DNA of 64,000 bases from Taenia hydatigena. Lineage: Eukaryota; Platyhelminthes; Cestoda; Cyclophyllidea; Taeniidae. This document shows positions 1 through 11,300 of the stretch, piece after piece (within the stretch, counting starts at the first letter, position 1; every line of letters starts with the position of its first letter). The notes beneath the pieces were generated by a model. The model saw only the letters and a program-made list of their open reading frames with translations. It did no database searches and was not told where the DNA came from. The translations under genes and the position numbers were made by a program. Location: assembly GCA_036345935.2 (NCBI GenBank), contig JADWOT020000004.1:11710729-11774728 (forward strand), in the 5' to 3' direction.

Positions 1-165
1 GTGTGAGTTTGATGCTTCTACCCCGTCAAAAGATGCGGTAGTGTTGCCTTCACACACTGCCAGCACATGAACATTCTCCACTTCCACCACTATCGGACTA
101 ACATTGTGATGCTTATGTTCTTTAAGTGTGCTTTGTAGGCCAGGGGGGGGGCGACAATTTGAACC

Positions 166-178
166 TGGTAGCGGAGCG
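166..178 (+). other. Candidate primer-binding site of left gypsy copy
   Basis: TGGTAGCGGAGCG begins with TGG, the complement of a tRNA CCA end, and lies ~100 bp upstream of the gag ATG, as expected for a gypsy-type element. The upstream LTR boundary cannot be confirmed because the matching LTR is outside the window or missing. The mirror site is 60827-60839. Confidence 0.45.
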
Positions 179-270
179 TCGTGGCGACTCACAGGAGTGT
201 GATTCATCCTCGTCCTGAACTCTTTTACAAGGTCTTGCTGTACTCACTCTCTCTCCCATCCATAATAAAG

Positions 271-961
271 ATGTCGAAGCGTGTCCAGACTTCTAATAAC
301 AAGGGCGATAAGAAGGAAGAGGAGGAACCCTCTACACTGATGGCAGCATTAGCGGACCTTCCCCGTTTCAAGGAAGGAAAGAATTTTGAGGATTGGATGG
401 AAACCGTGAGGCTTAACATCCACTTATACCTCCAGCGGCACAGAATTCCGCTGATCCTGCACGCTCTTCCCCAGGAGCTTTTCTCAGCAGTGATTAATGC
501 CGGGGTCACACCTGCCTCCGATCCTGATTAGTGCTGTGCGATCCTGGCTCAACTCGTTATCAGCCAGCGAGAGAGGTCGCTAGCTAGGGACTTCTTTTGC
601 CGCGAACAAAAACCAGGCGAATGCGACTAGGAGTACACTGTGGTCCTGCGATTCCTCGCCAAACGGCGCTTCTGAGACTGCCTACCTAACAAGGTGAAAA
701 ATTGGGTGGCTGTTCAATTCAAAGCCGAAATCCGACCACCGTCCATCACAGCAAAGCTCCAGGCCATGAAGATCAACGATCTCAGCCAGTTGGTGGAGGC
801 AGCGTTCCAAATGTCCAACTGCCGACCGAATTCTACACATCCACGTTGAACTCCGACGCGCCGTATCTCAGAAGCAGGTGAGCCGCACTATTTCTTATTC
901 TGCCTACCCTCCCATGGTTCGATCCCATTCATGCAAGTCTCTGCCAAGCTAGCGGGGACAC
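271..961 (+). pseudogene. gag pseudogene, left gypsy copy
   Basis: The first ATG of the retroelement is at 271 (MSKRVQTSNNKG...), followed by an acidic-lysine stretch (KKEEEEP) and a gag-like helical segment with FEDWMETVRLN. A TAG at 529-531 ends this copy after 87 codons; the right copy has CAG there. A second TAG at 628-630 is shared by both copies. Beyond it, gag-like reading continues only with further stops and frame changes until protease. Gag would form the retrotransposon particle. This copy cannot encode a complete one. Confidence 0.8.
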
Positions 962-1154
962 CCCTGCAGTTTCCCCCTTGACTCAGGTGCAGCCAAGGCA
1001 TTAGTGAATCCCCAAGCGTTCCCAGATCTCCACATCAAGCTTCACACTGGTACCCCCTCTGCAAATCTTCTCTTCGCAGAAGGTAGAAAGATGAAGGTAA
1101 AAGGCTAGACGTCGCTAAAAGTGTCACTACATAAGAAACCTGGACAGTCTTATT
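962..1154 (+). pseudogene. Retroviral-type aspartic protease fragment, left gypsy copy
   Basis: A DSGA catalytic motif is readable at ~980-991 (D-S-G-A-A-K-A-L-V), which is the active-site signature of retroelement pepsin-like proteases. The flap-proximal ILGMDFL follows at ~1185 in the next open segment, so the ~65-70 residue spacing suits the family. The frame contains a TAG near 1107, so it is broken. The protease would mature Gag-Pol. The same motif is found on the minus strand near 60015-60026. Confidence 0.7.
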
Positions 1155-1970
1155 ATGTGCCCCGAGTTAGTTTGGGACGCTATACTCGGTATGGACTTCC
1201 TTCGTAACACCAAGGCAGTCCTGAATTTCGCAGAAGGGACACTCTTGACCCAGCGGCATAAGAAAACTACCCCAGCCAGATCTCCGCCCAGAAAGGACGC
1301 AGACGCAATCTGTAGCGCCCTCTTCGAAGCTGCAACCATCCCGGTCAACAACTTGGATGAGCTTTGCTCCCAGCTAACGCACATCACCGATGGCGAGAGA
1401 AAGGAGCTACGCTCCTTGCTTAGCAAGTATCCAAGCATGTTCTCATGGCAAGGAGCAAAACTCGGCCAAACAAGTATGGTCAAACACACGATTGGCACTG
1501 GCGAGTCCAGGCCCATTTGGCAACCACCCAGACGTATACCTCTGCCCCTCCAGGACGAAGTGAACCGTCTGGTGGAAGAGATGATCAGGGACGAAGTGAT
1601 CAAACCATCCAAGTCACCATGGGCATCTCCAATCGCACTAGTGAAGAAAAGTGACGGTAGTCTGCGGCTGTGCATCGATTACAGAAAGCTAGATGCCGTA
1701 ACTAAGAAGGACGCCTTTCCCTTACCTCACATCAACAACTCCTTGGATGCCCTACATGGATCAAAGTGGTTCTCCACACTAGACTTAAAGTCGGGATACT
1801 GGCAAGTAGAAGTGGCAGAAAAGGATAGAGAGAAGACGACTTTCATAGTACCCAACGGACTTTATGAATTCCAGGCCATGCCGTTTGGACTGTGCAACGC
1901 CGCAGCCACTTTCCAGCGCCTGTTGCAGACAGCACTGATTGGGCTGAGCATAACGCCAATCTCAAACTAG
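1155..1970 (+). pseudogene. Protease tail plus reverse transcriptase, lacking the YxDD active site
   Basis: A 271-codon open segment; its first ATG is not a true start. It begins with the protease tail ILGMDFLRNTKAVLNF. It continues into a Ty3/gypsy RT with the fingers motif LVKKSDGSLRLCIDYRKLD, PLPHIN, FSTLDLKSGYWQV (first catalytic Asp) and MPFGLCNAAATFQRL. Immediately after the QRLLQ segment, near 1945-1950, the sequence jumps to the region that normally lies downstream of the YxDD box, with a frame change and stop at 1968-1970. The two catalytic aspartates of motif C are therefore absent. The right copy shows the same deletion (near 59059), so it predates the duplication. The enzyme cannot be active. 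Confidence 0.92.
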
Positions 1971-2074
1971 TCCTAGACCGTCTGCAAGATGCAGGTTTAA
2001 CCTTGAATCCAAAGAAGCGTCATTTTCTCCGCCGTTGAGTCAACTTTCTGGGGCACACAGTCTCGTCAGACGAG
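1971..2074 (+). pseudogene. RT thumb/connection remnant with stop
   Basis: Between the two open segments the thumb region can still be read in another frame (LDRLQDAGLTLNP then NFLGHTVSS), interrupted by TGA at 2037-2039. It links RT to RNase H and confirms that both segments belong to one former pol frame. Confidence 0.75.
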
Positions 2075-2911
2075 ATGGCAGTCACTGAAGATCGCACAAA
2101 ACAAGTGAGAACCTGGCCACCACCAACTAATCAGACGGAACTTCGCAGTTTCCTCGGTTTGGCAAACTACTATAGGCGCTTCGTTAAAGGCTTTGCCAAG
2201 ATTGCTAGCCCCCTACACAAGCTAACCGAGAAGCAGGCAAAAAGAAATTTCAAGTGGGAGAATGAACATGATGAAGCCTTCAAAAAACTAAAGCGAATGC
2301 TCTGCTCCGCTCCGATTTTGGCTTTACCAAACTTCGAGACCGCCGCACCTCCCTTCGTACTAGACACGGACTCCAGCGACGTGGCCATGGGTGGTGTACT
2401 TTCGCAAAGAGACAAAGAAGGTAGGGAACACATCATCGCCTACGCTAATGCCAGATTGAGCAAAAAAATGCGACAGAAAAGTGCAACAGAACGTGAACTT
2501 TTCGCCATCTATACAATGGTACGCCACTTCAAGCACTACCTGATAGCGAGACAGTTCATAGTGAGAACAGACCATCAGGCGCTGACCTGGTTGGAAACAA
2601 TGAAGGAGATCGATCGTTCGGTTGCACGCTGGTACGAGGAACTGCAACAATATGACTTCACTGTGCAGTACAGAAAAGGAAACTCGCATAGCAACGCAGA
2701 TGCCTTATCCCGCAGACCTCTCTCAGTGGAAAGGCATGGCGGTGTAGTGGGAACCCTATTTTTAAGCGAGCCGACTAAACATCATTGGAGTAACACACAG
2801 AGTACAGACCCCGACACGTTTCTGGTATACAACAGGTTTCTGGCATCCTCGTCCAAGCCCACTGCGGAAGAGATGAAATCATCCAGCAAGGCAGCCAAGC
2901 AGATATGGTAG
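2075..2911 (+). pseudogene. RT connection and RNase H domain, left gypsy copy
   Basis: 278 codons open. ELRSFLGLANYYRRFVKGFA and SPLHKLTEK are the RT connection typical of Ty3/gypsy. The RNase H fold follows with its acidic residues visible: VLDTDSSD, ATERELFAIY, RTDHQALTW and the terminal NADALSRRP. RNase H would remove the RNA strand of the RNA-DNA hybrid. The segment ends at a TAG at 2909-2911. The right copy instead stops eight codons earlier (complement of 58101-58103) and has one extra serine codon in the APP-FVLD region. No integrase follows on this side. Confidence 0.93.
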
Positions 2912-3520
2912 CAATGGTCCAAACTCTCCCTGGAAGATGAAGTCTTGTGGTACCAAGACGATGCCACGTCTCCCAAACGCCTGGTTGTTCCAGCCTCCCG
3001 GATACAAACAGCCCTCCAAGAGCTGCACGAACAATTGGGCCACGTAGGTGAGAAAAAGCTGGTGGAGGCTTCTCCACCCCCTCTCCCAGCTCAAAGCACA
3101 GGTCAGCAGGGCCACACCCTACCCTCATGCCAACACGAGCGAGCACTGCCAATCCATCCTAGCTGTGCACCACAGCCACATTACGCGCCCACCCCGTCAA
3201 TAAAGAACCAGTCTGAGAGGGTAATCAGAAGTCATCCCCCCTTCCTACCTTAAATTCCCCCACCCCCTTCCCCACCTTGCCCCTCCCACTTCCTCTTCTC
3301 CCCCCCCCCCTCCTCACAACTGCCTACTTGTGCCTTTTCAACCCATTCGCATTCTCAAGGCTACGTCGCAGTAGTAGTGAGAGCAGCGCCACCATTCACC
3401 ACCAATACAGTCAGCAACAAATTAACTGCCACCCTCCCACACCAACAACATTCCCGTACCTTCGAAAGCAAAATATGCCACACTTGCCGCCAGTGACCTC
3501 TCACCCATAGCGCTTCTATT

Positions 3521-3556
3521 CGTCGTCGTCATCGTCGTTGTCGCCGTCGCCGTCGT
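3521..3556. repeat. CGT/CGC trinucleotide repeat
   Basis: Imperfect tract of CGTCGTCGTCATCGTCGTTG followed by TCGCCGTCGCCGTCGT. No counterpart is seen on the right flank. Confidence 0.85.
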
Positions 3557-4020
3557 AAGAGAGCGTCACCTTCACTCTTTCACACATAAACACGACACGC
3601 CTCCCTCAGCCTATCCCCTCCCTCTCCGGCACCCCACCCTCCCCATCCTGCCACTCAACCACCCATGCCCCCCGAAAACAAAGAGATGCTCACCGAGACC
3701 GAGACGCCGCCACCGCCAACGCCGTGAAGCACTCCAACATCTCGCACTGCCCACCATCACTCCACACAATCATCAAATGCTACTTCACCATCACCACAGT
3801 AAGTTTGTAGCATCTGAAAAGGAAAAACAAACCAAGCAATGCAGAGATGGACGTGTGACAGTCCAATGCACTGCAAAGCTAACACCCACGAACATAACTG
3901 CTGATAGAAAAGAAACGACTTAGCAAGCAAATGCTTAAGACTGCTACAAAGTACAGTCTGCGTAGTGATGCCAAAGCTTCCTACTAGCCCCACTCCTGCT
4001 GCTGCGTCTACCTCACTCAC

Positions 4021-4041
4021 CCACTCCACTCCACTCCACTC
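4021..4041. repeat. CCACT pentanucleotide tract
   Basis: Four tandem CCACT units within the C-rich stretch, preceded by a similar CTCAC-rich sequence. Confidence 0.8.
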
Positions 4042-5214
4042 AGACACCAATTCGTTCCGTCAAAGCTGAAAAAACCTACGATTAAACCATCACCGAGGGC
4101 CTCTGCACAACACCTTTCGCAGCAAGGATCACATCAACACAGCAAATTACCCTCGTCCCGCCCCCAGTCCTCCGCCACCTCTATGCACTGCTTCAACAGC
4201 ACGCATATCACAGTGATGACAATAGCGCACCTTTCACCACACAGGTAAACGGGAAAAGCACCTTTCCACCCAACATAAGAAAAACGCACATCTCCATCTC
4301 CTTCTTCTTCCTCTTCCTCTTCTTCAACGTCTATTCTAGCATAAAAACGGAAAAGGAAAATGGATAATAAGATTTATAAACAAGATGAATACTAGCAAGG
4401 AAATAATGAACAACGTTAAAACTATTCACAAGTCTCGTCATCAAATTGCATCGCATTAATCACAACTCATTCTTGATAAAATAACTAACCACTCGGAAAA
4501 AGCAAAAACCATCCTGCTTTTTCGCAAGAAGCATTGTGTAGTGAAAACATCAACGTGATCAGGCAATGCAAATGGAAAACAAAGTCTTGACAGCGACTGC
4601 AGCTATTATTGGAACGATTAGCCCAACATATAAAGTGATAAGAAAAGATAAAAATATAAGTACACAAGTTTGAATGTAATGGGTGCTTGATCGCAAGAAA
4701 GCACCAAGCAAGTAATTGCCAAGCATTCGGTAAGACTATAACTCCTCTCAACCAAATTGCGCCCCATTAATCTAACTCCAACGTCATCAATACAAAAAAT
4801 ACATCCTCACACACTGCCAAAACGGTCATAATTTATCACTTATAGTGCCATGTAGCTAAATTGCACCTTAGTAAACGTCTCAACGGTCACATTAAGAGGC
4901 CTTTGCGTTTACTCCAGCAAGTATGTGTGTAAAAGAAGAAAGCCGACATTTAAAATACCTATTAACAACAAAACCACCAAAACTAACCAAAATGCACCAA
5001 AGGCTTACAAGATTTCCAACTTCTTACGGCGAACAAAGGCTCACTAATCCGAAACAACGGTCGCCGAAACAAGCAGCACTTACGCGAGCCGCGTACAAAC
5101 ATGACCAATCAGGTCGGATTTCGTCCGGTAAGACAATCGAACCTTTAATTTTTGTGCGTTTTTAATGATGCAACAAATAACGCAAACACACAATAAAAAA
5201 GTATAAACACACAC

Positions 5215-5399
5215 TGTAGCGTCCCGAGGCTCCCTTAAGGCAAAAGAAGGCAAAGTGGCAGGGTAGAATGCATATATTCACCGAACAGAGGGAAATAGGC
5301 TGCTGGCATGGCCCGGAGGCCAGCCCACGCAACTAGGGCAGTACGGCCACCTCTGTGACCTTGACAGAAACCGGCGGCTCTAACAAACAAAGTACTACA
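5215..5399 (-). repeat. TRIM 3' LTR (element sense, minus strand)
   Basis: Partner of 5925-6109. It reads TGTAGTACTTTG... to ...GGGACGCTACA on the minus strand. Ten substitutions and no indels separate the two LTRs, so the insertion is not recent. Confidence 0.9.
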
Positions 5400-5402
5400 G
5401 TG

Positions 5403-5416
5403 CCCCTCTCCTCTTT
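5403..5416 (-). other. TRIM polypurine tract
   Basis: AAAGAGGAGAGGGG on the minus strand, three bases before the TG of the 3' LTR, which is the usual place for the plus-strand primer of reverse transcription. Confidence 0.8.
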
Positions 5417-5907
5417 CGAGCGTCGTCCCCGACGCGCCCCTCGGTACGTCTCCCGCGTCAGCCATCACAACATACTCAGTGCTGCAACAAGCACCCACGA
5501 GCTAACCATGCCAGTCGCCGACATTCGACGCGATTGGGGCAATGCTTGACACCAACGTCACTGATCCCTATTGACAGTGCATCGCACCTCAAGTTTCGTC
5601 TAGCTTGGAAACAAAATTCGGACTGAGTGGTTCTGCCAACCATCATTATGTCCGTAGGGAGGCGTTAGCACGCCGATCTTCTTAAACAAGTATAATAGGG
5701 GTAATCTTCGAAACGAAACTTTCCAGGTGGTTCATGGCTAGTGTCGCTTCAGTTATTGATAGCTTTCTTGTAGAACACGGAGATGGAGTAGATGCCGGAG
5801 GTGGACGTCGTTTTTGGCCCGTCCGTAGCACATGCACTTCTTCCGCACCGCTGCAACATGCCGCAGGCGGTAGAGATCGGGATGAAAACCCTATAGAGTC
5901 GGGTCCG

Positions 5908-5923
5908 CTTTCCGCTGCCACCA
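5908..5923 (-). other. TRIM primer-binding site
   Basis: TGGTGGCAGCGGAAAG on the minus strand, one base inside the 5' LTR end. It starts with TGG as required for pairing to a tRNA CCA end and resembles gypsy-type primer-binding sites. This fixes the element's orientation. Confidence 0.85.
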
Positions 5924-5924
5924 A

Positions 5925-6109
5925 TGTAGCGTCCCGTGGCTCCCTTAAGGCAAAAGAAGGCAAAGTGGCAGGGTAGAATACATATATTCACCGAACAGAA
6001 GGAAATAGGCTGCTGGCATGGCTTGGAGGCCAGCCCACGCAGCTAGGGCAGTACGGCCACCTCTGTGACCTTGACGGAAACCGGCAGTTCTAACAAACAA
6101 AGTACTGCA
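5925..6109 (-). repeat. TRIM 5' LTR (element sense, minus strand)
   Basis: Reads TGCAGTACTTTG... to ...GGGACGCTACA on the minus strand. It contains an AT-rich GAATATATGTATT box that could serve as a TATA-like promoter element. It is the same length as the other LTR and ~95% identical by direct count. Confidence 0.9.
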
Positions 6110-6596
6110 CACACAAATAAATGGACTTACGAATTGCGCACGAGTGAGAGATATGGCAATGAATCTTAACAGTCGATCAAAGCATAGATGCTATATCATT
6201 AGGTGTAACAGCGCAAAGTAAAAGTAGTTCATTTAACAGCATTTAATTTTAATGTGTCACCTTTATGGAAATTTTCAGTTGTCTATAGACATGTATTTTG
6301 TAACATTGTTGACGTTTCGAGGTGCATCGAAAAGCTTTTTCGAATAACTCAGCTGACTTTGTGGTGAATTTGATGGTTTCTAATGACTTTTTATAGTTCG
6401 AATATCTACGCCACTAAGGTCGGTTAAGGTCGCAAATGAATGACTGGCTTGTGCATCTGGCTGAGTGTTGTGTTATTTTGCTTCTCTTCCCACTCAAATG
6501 GGTCGTTTTGCCAATGATAATGGGCCAACGATTGTTGGGAAATGAATGCCTTGCCATTCGCGACTCAGGACAGTGTTGAGAGTGGATTGCGTTAGT

Positions 6597-9500
6597 ATGT
6601 ATGATTTCTTAAATGGCTCAGTCAACAATGTTATAGCCGTCTGTGGTTATAAACCTACGTCTTCACATTGGCCGCAGGTCTGATTTGCTCCTTCACAAAT
6701 AGCGACAGTAGAAAATATGTCATGCATATTTGACCAACGAAATGGGACGCCTACGCAACTACAAGAGGCCTGGAAATCAGGTGGGATACACCACTAATGC
6801 ACCACAAACATGACGCATGTACGACATGGGTTGGAAGTCTAATGCTGATCCGCCACATTATTGCGCTCAAAAGTCGTGGGAGGTTCTCTCAAGTCATGAG
6901 ATGGAAGCAATCACCATCTTGCCTTCTAGAACTAAAAATCTGCAAGAGCATGGGTTAATTTGTAAGCTTATTACAAAGAACGAGGGCCACAAGCATCTGG
7001 AACTTTAAGAAAGATCATCATCTGGCAAACTGCCGATTCACCAATTAGGCTAAGAGCCATTAGTTCCTTCGTTAAATTACTGTTTTGTAAGTGAGAGACT
7101 AAACTGGTGAGGGGGACCAAAATGCTCGGTCGTTCCCAGAGCAACGGTCTTAAGTCATTTGAAGCAAAAGTCACAAAGTTTTGAGCATGGAATACTTTTG
7201 ACATTTGAAACATGAGCAGGGGCTCTATGTACTCCGCCATTTCAGGGGTCATCTCTTAGATATCAACCTCATAAAGACAGTCCTATTAAAATGAGCACAT
7301 TAGCTCTGTAGAACTGCAAAGTAAGCAAGGTGAGGAAGGCCCTCGAAGAATCTGCAATTCATCAAGAGACAGTTACACAATCTTGTAAGACTTTAAGCTA
7401 TCATGCCGCGAAACAAAAAAAAGTCAAAAAGCAGTAGTCACAAAAACCTTACGAGAAAGTTTTACCCAACTCATTCACCTTCTGTGTTGCGTCGGCGCGT
7501 GCCTAGCATGTGGGTTTACTTAGGATCAGCAACCAACTAATTAAGCAGCAAACGCAATGTTATGTTAACTTGCTTTAAGTTGTGACAATTATTTCATCTC
7601 TAAACTGAAAGCGGCGCTTTCAAAGATATCATGATTACAGGTATCATATGGGTGGCAGTGATATGCAAACAGCTATTTGCCTGCAGGCAACTATTCATTG
7701 GCTCTATGGGTTGCAAACACCAACAAACTTTGCGTATAGTTGGAAATGAGGCGTCTGATTAATGTTAGCATAGACGTCGCTTGATTAGATGCACCTTATT
7801 AAATGGATTTGAACGGAAAGCAATTATTGTGACTATTGATGTCTACCCGTTCGCAAAATCTAACTTTAAATCCACGTGTGCGGTTGCTTCCCAACGAGTC
7901 GTCATTGTTGCATCACCACCAAATGCAGGTAAAGCAACGGTTTCATAATATTTGAAGTTAATCACGTCTTCAACGCTTCAGTTGTGAGGTACGAATCGGT
8001 ACAGTGATCTAAAGAATTCAGCAACAATATGCATGAATACCAAATCGTCTGCACTAGATCAGCCAAAATGAATTGATCTTTTGATTGTTACGATTTCCGT
8101 CACTGACCGATCACTTTGCTACATGAGTCCTGTCGGCCACTCGATGCGATGCCCTAGGCCAGGGCCGGTATGATTCAGGAAAAAATCAGTCGCCCGTGAC
8201 TCAGGCACTAGCCATCTGTGTGTACATCTCAAACAGGTGGATTCCAGCACACGTGATCACAAAAGGCACAGGGTAGATAGTTTTTGCACTAAAATGGGCC
8301 TTTATTCTCTGAGTTATTCTTCCATGTGGCAGCATCACACACCCGAGTAAGCCTAAAAAGTGCCAGCGTCGAGTGGATCTAGCACCGTAATGATGCCATT
8401 CTTTTCGAATGTTGCAACAAAGAACTCTCAAACTTTAGGTAAAGCAAACAACGTGTAAGGTAAGTAGTCTTTGCTAGTAGCTGATGTCTCGCAATACCAA
8501 CGATTGAGGGACTGATAACTCGGGGAATGAAATGTCATTGCATGCGAATTGCATCATGAACTTAAAATCACATTAATGCATGCGTCCATCTTTTATGAAC
8601 CTTACGCTTCCCTAAATGTGTGGCTGGTATCCTTTTAGACCCAATTGTTCAATTCATTTTTCAATTCAATGTTTGGATGTTAAGTAATTCATCTCCCTGG
8701 CCTTATTTGACCTATCAAGACAAACGGCTGATCACAAGGTGTGAATACTCTATAACTTTGGCTCCATGCTTTACCTTTCTTTTACACGCGTGTTAAAGTT
8801 CCGCTCACAAAACTTTGACAAATGAATGGATGTCATGTGTTCTCATTCTTGTGAATTGGCAGTTCAATTGCAAAACCTCAGAACAGACGCTTGTATAGAT
8901 TTTGCTTGTCAAGTCTTCGTTACCTTGAACTTCACACAATTCATTGTGAATAGTGCCAAGATGTGGTGCCACTTGTTCCTTAATCCTCGGCATAGGTGCG
9001 AGAAGGAGGACAGGGCACAATTCGAGCCGTGTTTATAACATGAGTGCATGAAGTTATTTGGTTCGCAATTGGGAGTTGAGTATGTGCATGTATTCCAAAT
9101 AAGGGTAGGAATGCCATCGGTTCAAAAGCGGGAGCCACACAAGGGGCTTTCATGAACCCAAATCTATCGCTTTCATCAGTTCAAATTATCTTTGAAACAC
9201 GCGAGCGATCCTACCAACTTCTTCGTATTTACTTGAGATTAGATCACACAATTCCCAATGGGATGAGTTATGAGAAAAGGTTATATCAGCTGAGCATCAG
9301 CAAGGCCACGAGCCAGGATGTTTAGCAAATAGAGAATGCTTTAGTCAAGTTCGTTTGCCGATTCTCTAAATCACGGTAATCGCACCACTTTGAATCCCTG
9401 GTAGATATACTCGAAACTTCTCTTCAGTTATTATCCGTAGCAAAGGCTAAGCGACCCTTTCGTGGTGTTAACATTTACTTCAAGACATTCCGTCGAATAC

Positions 9501-10672
9501 AGTCAGAGAATACATTCCTGCTTAACCTTAACTATGCGACGCATTCAAAAGGTGGTCACGAAAGTGAAATACGACTTTTAATGCAACCTTTGGCTAAACG
9601 TTTTGCGCATGCTTGTTAATTATACGATGAATCGCAAGTAAATTTGCGATTGTCATCATCTAAACACCTTTAGCTATATAAAAACCTAAGCTTGATTTCT
9701 TAAGTCTATTGCACAATTTATAGGGAATGAGACATGTGCTTGGTCGCTGCAAGCAACGTCCTTTGATTTGTATTTTGAGTGGCATAAATGATTTACTTTC
9801 GTACGGTCGCCAAGTTGGAAGTCGTAATTACGTACGATTCTAGGTTTAGAATCACAGACAAACACATAGCAAGCTAGTCGCGTTGCTTAAATTTTCCAAC
9901 ATAGGCCTTTATGCAGCGGCTAGATTTGCGTATAGATTGATGTATTCTGCCCATCAGTGCCTCGTTACATAGGTCTATCTATGTTTCACCTTAGTGGGCA
10001 ATTATTGACGATAAATGATTGAAATTATCAGCGCAAGAAGCTTTATTGTTGGTGCTAAGATAAAACCGAATACGCTCTGGAGACCCGCACCACAACACAT
10101 GGTGCCGTTTAACCTTTATAGTTCCGGTCCAATGCTCAGGCATGGATAATTAGCGTTGCTCAGCATAGGGACAAGCATACTTCACTGATAACTCAAAAGT
10201 CAGCATTGGTCGGCCACTTCAGGTGCATGAAAATGGAAGCCTATATGTCGCCTTCGTTGTACTACTATTCGGCGAGTTTACGCTGTCGCCGCTGCAAGTG
10301 TTCAGTGCATCGGATCTAATCTCCAGGAAGCTCACAGACGATAAATAGATTGAAATTTCGAACGCCCAAATGAGAACTGCTCTCGGTCGCGAGGCAGCCA
10401 CTGGAAAACGGCGTGCGTTGTCTAACTCTTCGCCATCGATTAACCATATTATTCTTTATTTTTACACGAAATGACTAACAAGGCTCACACTTTCCATTTT
10501 ATTAATCCGTGCATAACACTTGCGCAGCTAGCCAAACATAGTGCCTGTTTATAGGCAATAGTATTAGCAGTTATAACGCTCAATTTCGTTATTAGTCGTA
10601 AGGAAACATTGCCTGTTCAACATGGGTAAACCAGTCCACGCATCTGGTCCAACATTACTTCACAATTTCTAG
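6597..10672. other. Arm interval with no recognised gene (left)
   Basis: AT-leaning sequence with only short reading frames (up to ~93 codons, 6971-7252 minus) that have no recognisable motif and no convincing splice context. A frame at 10226-10345 (plus, after TTCAG at ~10221-10225) reads VHENGSLYVAFVVLLFGEF and is exon-like, but it cannot be assigned. The mirror interval is 53444-57519. Confidence 0.6.
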
Positions 10673-11001
10673 GCTGATCTCAATGTACGCACAGAAGATT
10701 CCATGTCGGCTCTACTCATAGAAGCTGCATTAATGGGTAACGTAGAGATAAGGCAGCTGTTCCTCGGTAATGGGCTTACACTTACCTGTGTGATTACCTT
10801 GGCAAAATGCCCCTTCACTAAGCGGCAAGAAAAAGCAATTTAGCCGCCGTCACTCTGCTGTGTAAATCTGACAGCACAGCCAATATAAAAAATACTAGCC
10901 ACCAAACATTGCTAATGGAAGCCCATACACATGGCCACTCTAATGTTGTGCAATACTTTCTTTCTCACGAAGCTAATGAGGAGGGTCAATCGGTTGAATT
11001 C
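10673..11001 (+). pseudogene. Frameshifted ankyrin-repeat exon (left arm)
   Basis: After the acceptor-like CAATTTCTAG (ends 10672) the frame reads ADLNVRTEDSMSALLIEAA then LMGNVEIRQLFLGNG, which is the loop-helix-turn-helix pattern of an ankyrin repeat. It reaches a TAG near 10843. A different frame then resumes with NIKNTSHQTLLMEAHTHGH and SNVVQYFLSHEAN, a second ankyrin repeat. The shift between two adjacent repeats marks this as a broken exon. Ankyrin repeats bind proteins. The wording resembles the long ankyrin arrays of MASK/ANKHD1-like proteins, but that is only an impression. The mirror copy is 53115-53443. Confidence 0.6.
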
Positions 11002-11300
11002 TGTGGCACGTGGCGTTGTTATATCCTTTGCATCAAATCATTTTTGTACATGGCTAAGCAATTGTGAGCCTATAATATTCTGAGAAGCACTCTCACCGAT
11101 AATATTCCACGCAGGGTTGTCTAATGCTCTCTACATTTCTTAACCACTATATAATATGATGCCCCAGAATTCCATACATTTTGAGGTCAAATTGACTTAG
11201 AATTTAGTCAGCCCCCTTTATGCTGCTGATAATTGCACTAATATATCAAAGCAAAATAATGAGCATATTATTTTAATCAAACAAAGTTTTGCTTTTGCAG

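Larger units (their letters stand above)
1..3069 (+). mobile_element. Ty3/gypsy LTR retrotransposon remnant, left copy
   Basis: This is a degenerate retrotransposon reading gag, protease, reverse transcriptase, RNase H on the plus strand. The window starts inside or next to its 5' region, so no complete LTR is visible. A candidate primer-binding site lies at 166. Similarity to the right-hand copy (57666-61004, reverse complement, coordinates summing to 61005, then 61006, then 61003) ends at 3069. The right copy continues there for 268 bp into integrase, so this copy is 3' truncated. Stops occur in gag (529, 628), between RT and RNase H (1968, 2037) and at 2909. It is non-functional. By eye the two copies differ at about 2-3% of positions, clearly more than the palindrome arms. 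Confidence 0.95.
3070..4244. other. C-rich, low-complexity stretch unique to the left flank
   Basis: No recognisable gene. The plus strand is strongly C-rich, with poly-C runs near 3301, a (CGT/CGC) trinucleotide tract at 3521-3556 and a CCACT pentamer tract at 4021-4041. It starts exactly where the gypsy similarity ends and stops where the direct repeat shared with 61121-62707 starts, at a CAG/GTAAAC splice-donor-like junction. A 20-codon ORF at 3665-3727 (MPPENKEML... ending in PPPPTP) is the only coding-like item. It could be 5' gene-region sequence, but this is not established. Confidence 0.6.
5210..6114 (-). mobile_element. TRIM-type miniature LTR retrotransposon with target duplication
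   Basis: An 895 bp non-autonomous LTR element (5215-6109) in minus orientation. Two 185 bp LTRs (5925-6109 upstream and 5215-5399 downstream in element sense) begin TG and end CA, and differ at 10 of 185 positions. On the minus strand TGGTGGCAGCGG follows the 5' LTR after one base (primer-binding site). A purine tract AAAGAGGAGAGGGG precedes the 3' LTR. The 5 bp CACAC at 5210-5214 and 6110-6114 is the target-site duplication. The internal ~525 bp encode no gag or pol. The equivalent site on the right (near 62222) is empty. Tapeworm TRIMs are an established group; assignment to that group is inference. Confidence 0.92.
4245..6596 (+). repeat. Flanking direct repeat, left copy (partner 61121-62707)
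   Basis: The same sequence in the same orientation occurs at 61121-62707, roughly 90-95% similar by eye. Its start is GTAAAC at 4245 (61121) and its end GTTAGT at 6596 (62707). The left copy lacks ~105 bp present on the right (about 61165-61272) and contains the TRIM insertion 5215-6109. Its last 146 bp (6451-6596) also lie inside the palindrome arm, so a third, inverted copy of that piece sits at 57520-57665. No protein is recognised in it. It may be part of a dispersed repeat family. Confidence 0.88.

Noticed and set aside
2360..2689. 109-codon frame on the strand opposite RNase H (also 58314-58643)
   Set aside because: It is the antisense shadow of a clearly recognisable RNase H domain.
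5682..5976. 80-93 codon frames inside the TRIM
   Set aside because: They overlap an LTR and the primer-binding site on opposite strands and match no protein. TRIMs are normally non-coding.
5215..6109. The two LTRs as those of the adjacent gypsy element
   Set aside because: They are in opposite orientation to it, enclose only ~525 bp with their own primer-binding site and polypurine tract, and have their own target duplication.
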